Positions 63,765 through 64,000 of a stretch of DNA of 64,000 bases are shown one piece after another. The stretch is from Balanoglossus misakiensis. Taxonomy: Eukaryota; Hemichordata. A model generated the notes under the pieces. It saw only the letters and a list, made by a program, of their open reading frames with translations, ran no database searches and had not been told where the DNA came from. Both the position numbers and the translations under genes were made by a program. Each line of letters begins with the position of its first letter. Within the stretch, counting starts at the first letter, position 1. The DNA lies in assembly GCA_040954595.2 (NCBI GenBank), contig CM082591.2, positions 2,604,001 to 2,668,000 of the forward strand. The letters run 5' to 3'.

Positions 63765-64000
63765 GGAATTTGGAATATCTTGATTTTGGAATACCTGGAA
63801 TGTGCAAAAACCTGGAATTTGGAATACCTTGATTTTGGAATACCTGGAATGTGGAATACCTTGATTTTGGAATAACTGGACTTTGGAATAACTGGACTTT
63901 GGAATACCTTGATTTTGGAATACCTGGAATGTGCAAATACCTGGAATTTGTTATGCCTGGAATTTGGAATACCTGGAATTTGGAATACCCTTCCTGTGAC
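63765..64000. repeat. Minisatellite, 16-bp period, running off the window edge
   Basis: About 14 units built on TTGGAATACCTGGAAT, with common variants TTGGAATACCTTGATT and TTGGAATAACTGGACT. The period is 16 bp, itself two related 8-bp halves. Open frames on both strands (repeating Gly-Ile-Pro-Lys-Ser-Arg-Tyr and Trp-Asn-type peptides) only reflect the repeat. Confidence 0.9.

Noticed and set aside
63606-63936. Open frames of 89 and 62 codons at the window end
   Set aside because: They reflect the 16-bp minisatellite.
1-64000. CRISPR arrays, bacterial operons, integrated viral genes, tRNA or rRNA genes
   Set aside because: None seen: no spaced direct repeats of CRISPR type, no cloverleaf or conserved B-box context recognised, and no viral polymerase or capsid motifs. 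Only the LINE tail and MITE-like repeats are mobile.

Overview
This window is animal nuclear DNA. Genes are split into many short exons with GT-AG introns, intergenic DNA is AT-rich, tetranucleotide microsatellites of the TATG type are present, and there are dispersed palindromic repeats and a truncated LINE tail. Gene content (a head-to-head arylsulfatase pair, a mucin-like single-pass membrane protein and a polybromo-type chromatin protein) fits a bilaterian. I lean towards a marine invertebrate deuterostome such as an acorn worm, but this is a low-confidence guess based on general sequence character; no species-diagnostic marker was found.

Layout: (1) 1-505 holds the first coding exon and part of intron 1 of a sulfatase gene on the minus strand. 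(2) 1479-5301 is a complete 15-exon arylsulfatase B/I/J-like gene on the plus strand. All splice phases agree, giving 488 residues with the catalytic cysteine and the other catalytic and metal residues in place. The two sulfatases diverge from a 973-bp shared intergenic region. (3) 15541-7642 (minus) is a complete 13-exon gene for a signal-peptide, mucin-like, SEA-like, single-TM protein of 1210 residues, resembling the KIAA1549/UPF0606 family. It lies tail-to-tail with the sulfatase, and the two likely 3' ends overlap or nearly meet around 6.7 kb. (4) About 15.5-16.2 kb looks like a bidirectional promoter, with a noncoding first exon on the plus strand ending at 16220. (5) 16.2-51.5 kb is a gene-poor stretch of about 35 kb with repeats, one possible orphan coding exon (30186-30318) and no convincing gene. 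(6) 51.55-59.49 kb (plus) is a polybromo-1-like gene with an unusual architecture: two bromodomains matching the fifth and sixth of polybromo, one BAH domain, then a single 4.6-kb last exon with five HMG-box-like repeats, a C2H2 zinc finger and an AT-hook. (7) 59.5-62.0 kb is its 3' UTR. (8) 62.2-64.0 kb holds a strong inverted repeat, a candidate first exon of a downstream gene and a 16-bp-period minisatellite at the window edge.

The three complete genes do not form a pathway. The sulfatases act in the secretory/lysosomal or extracellular space on sulfated glycans, the membrane protein is a surface glycoprotein, and the polybromo-like protein is a nuclear chromatin factor. The most distinctive object is the polybromo-like gene, which seems to have lost four bromodomains and one BAH domain and multiplied its HMG box.
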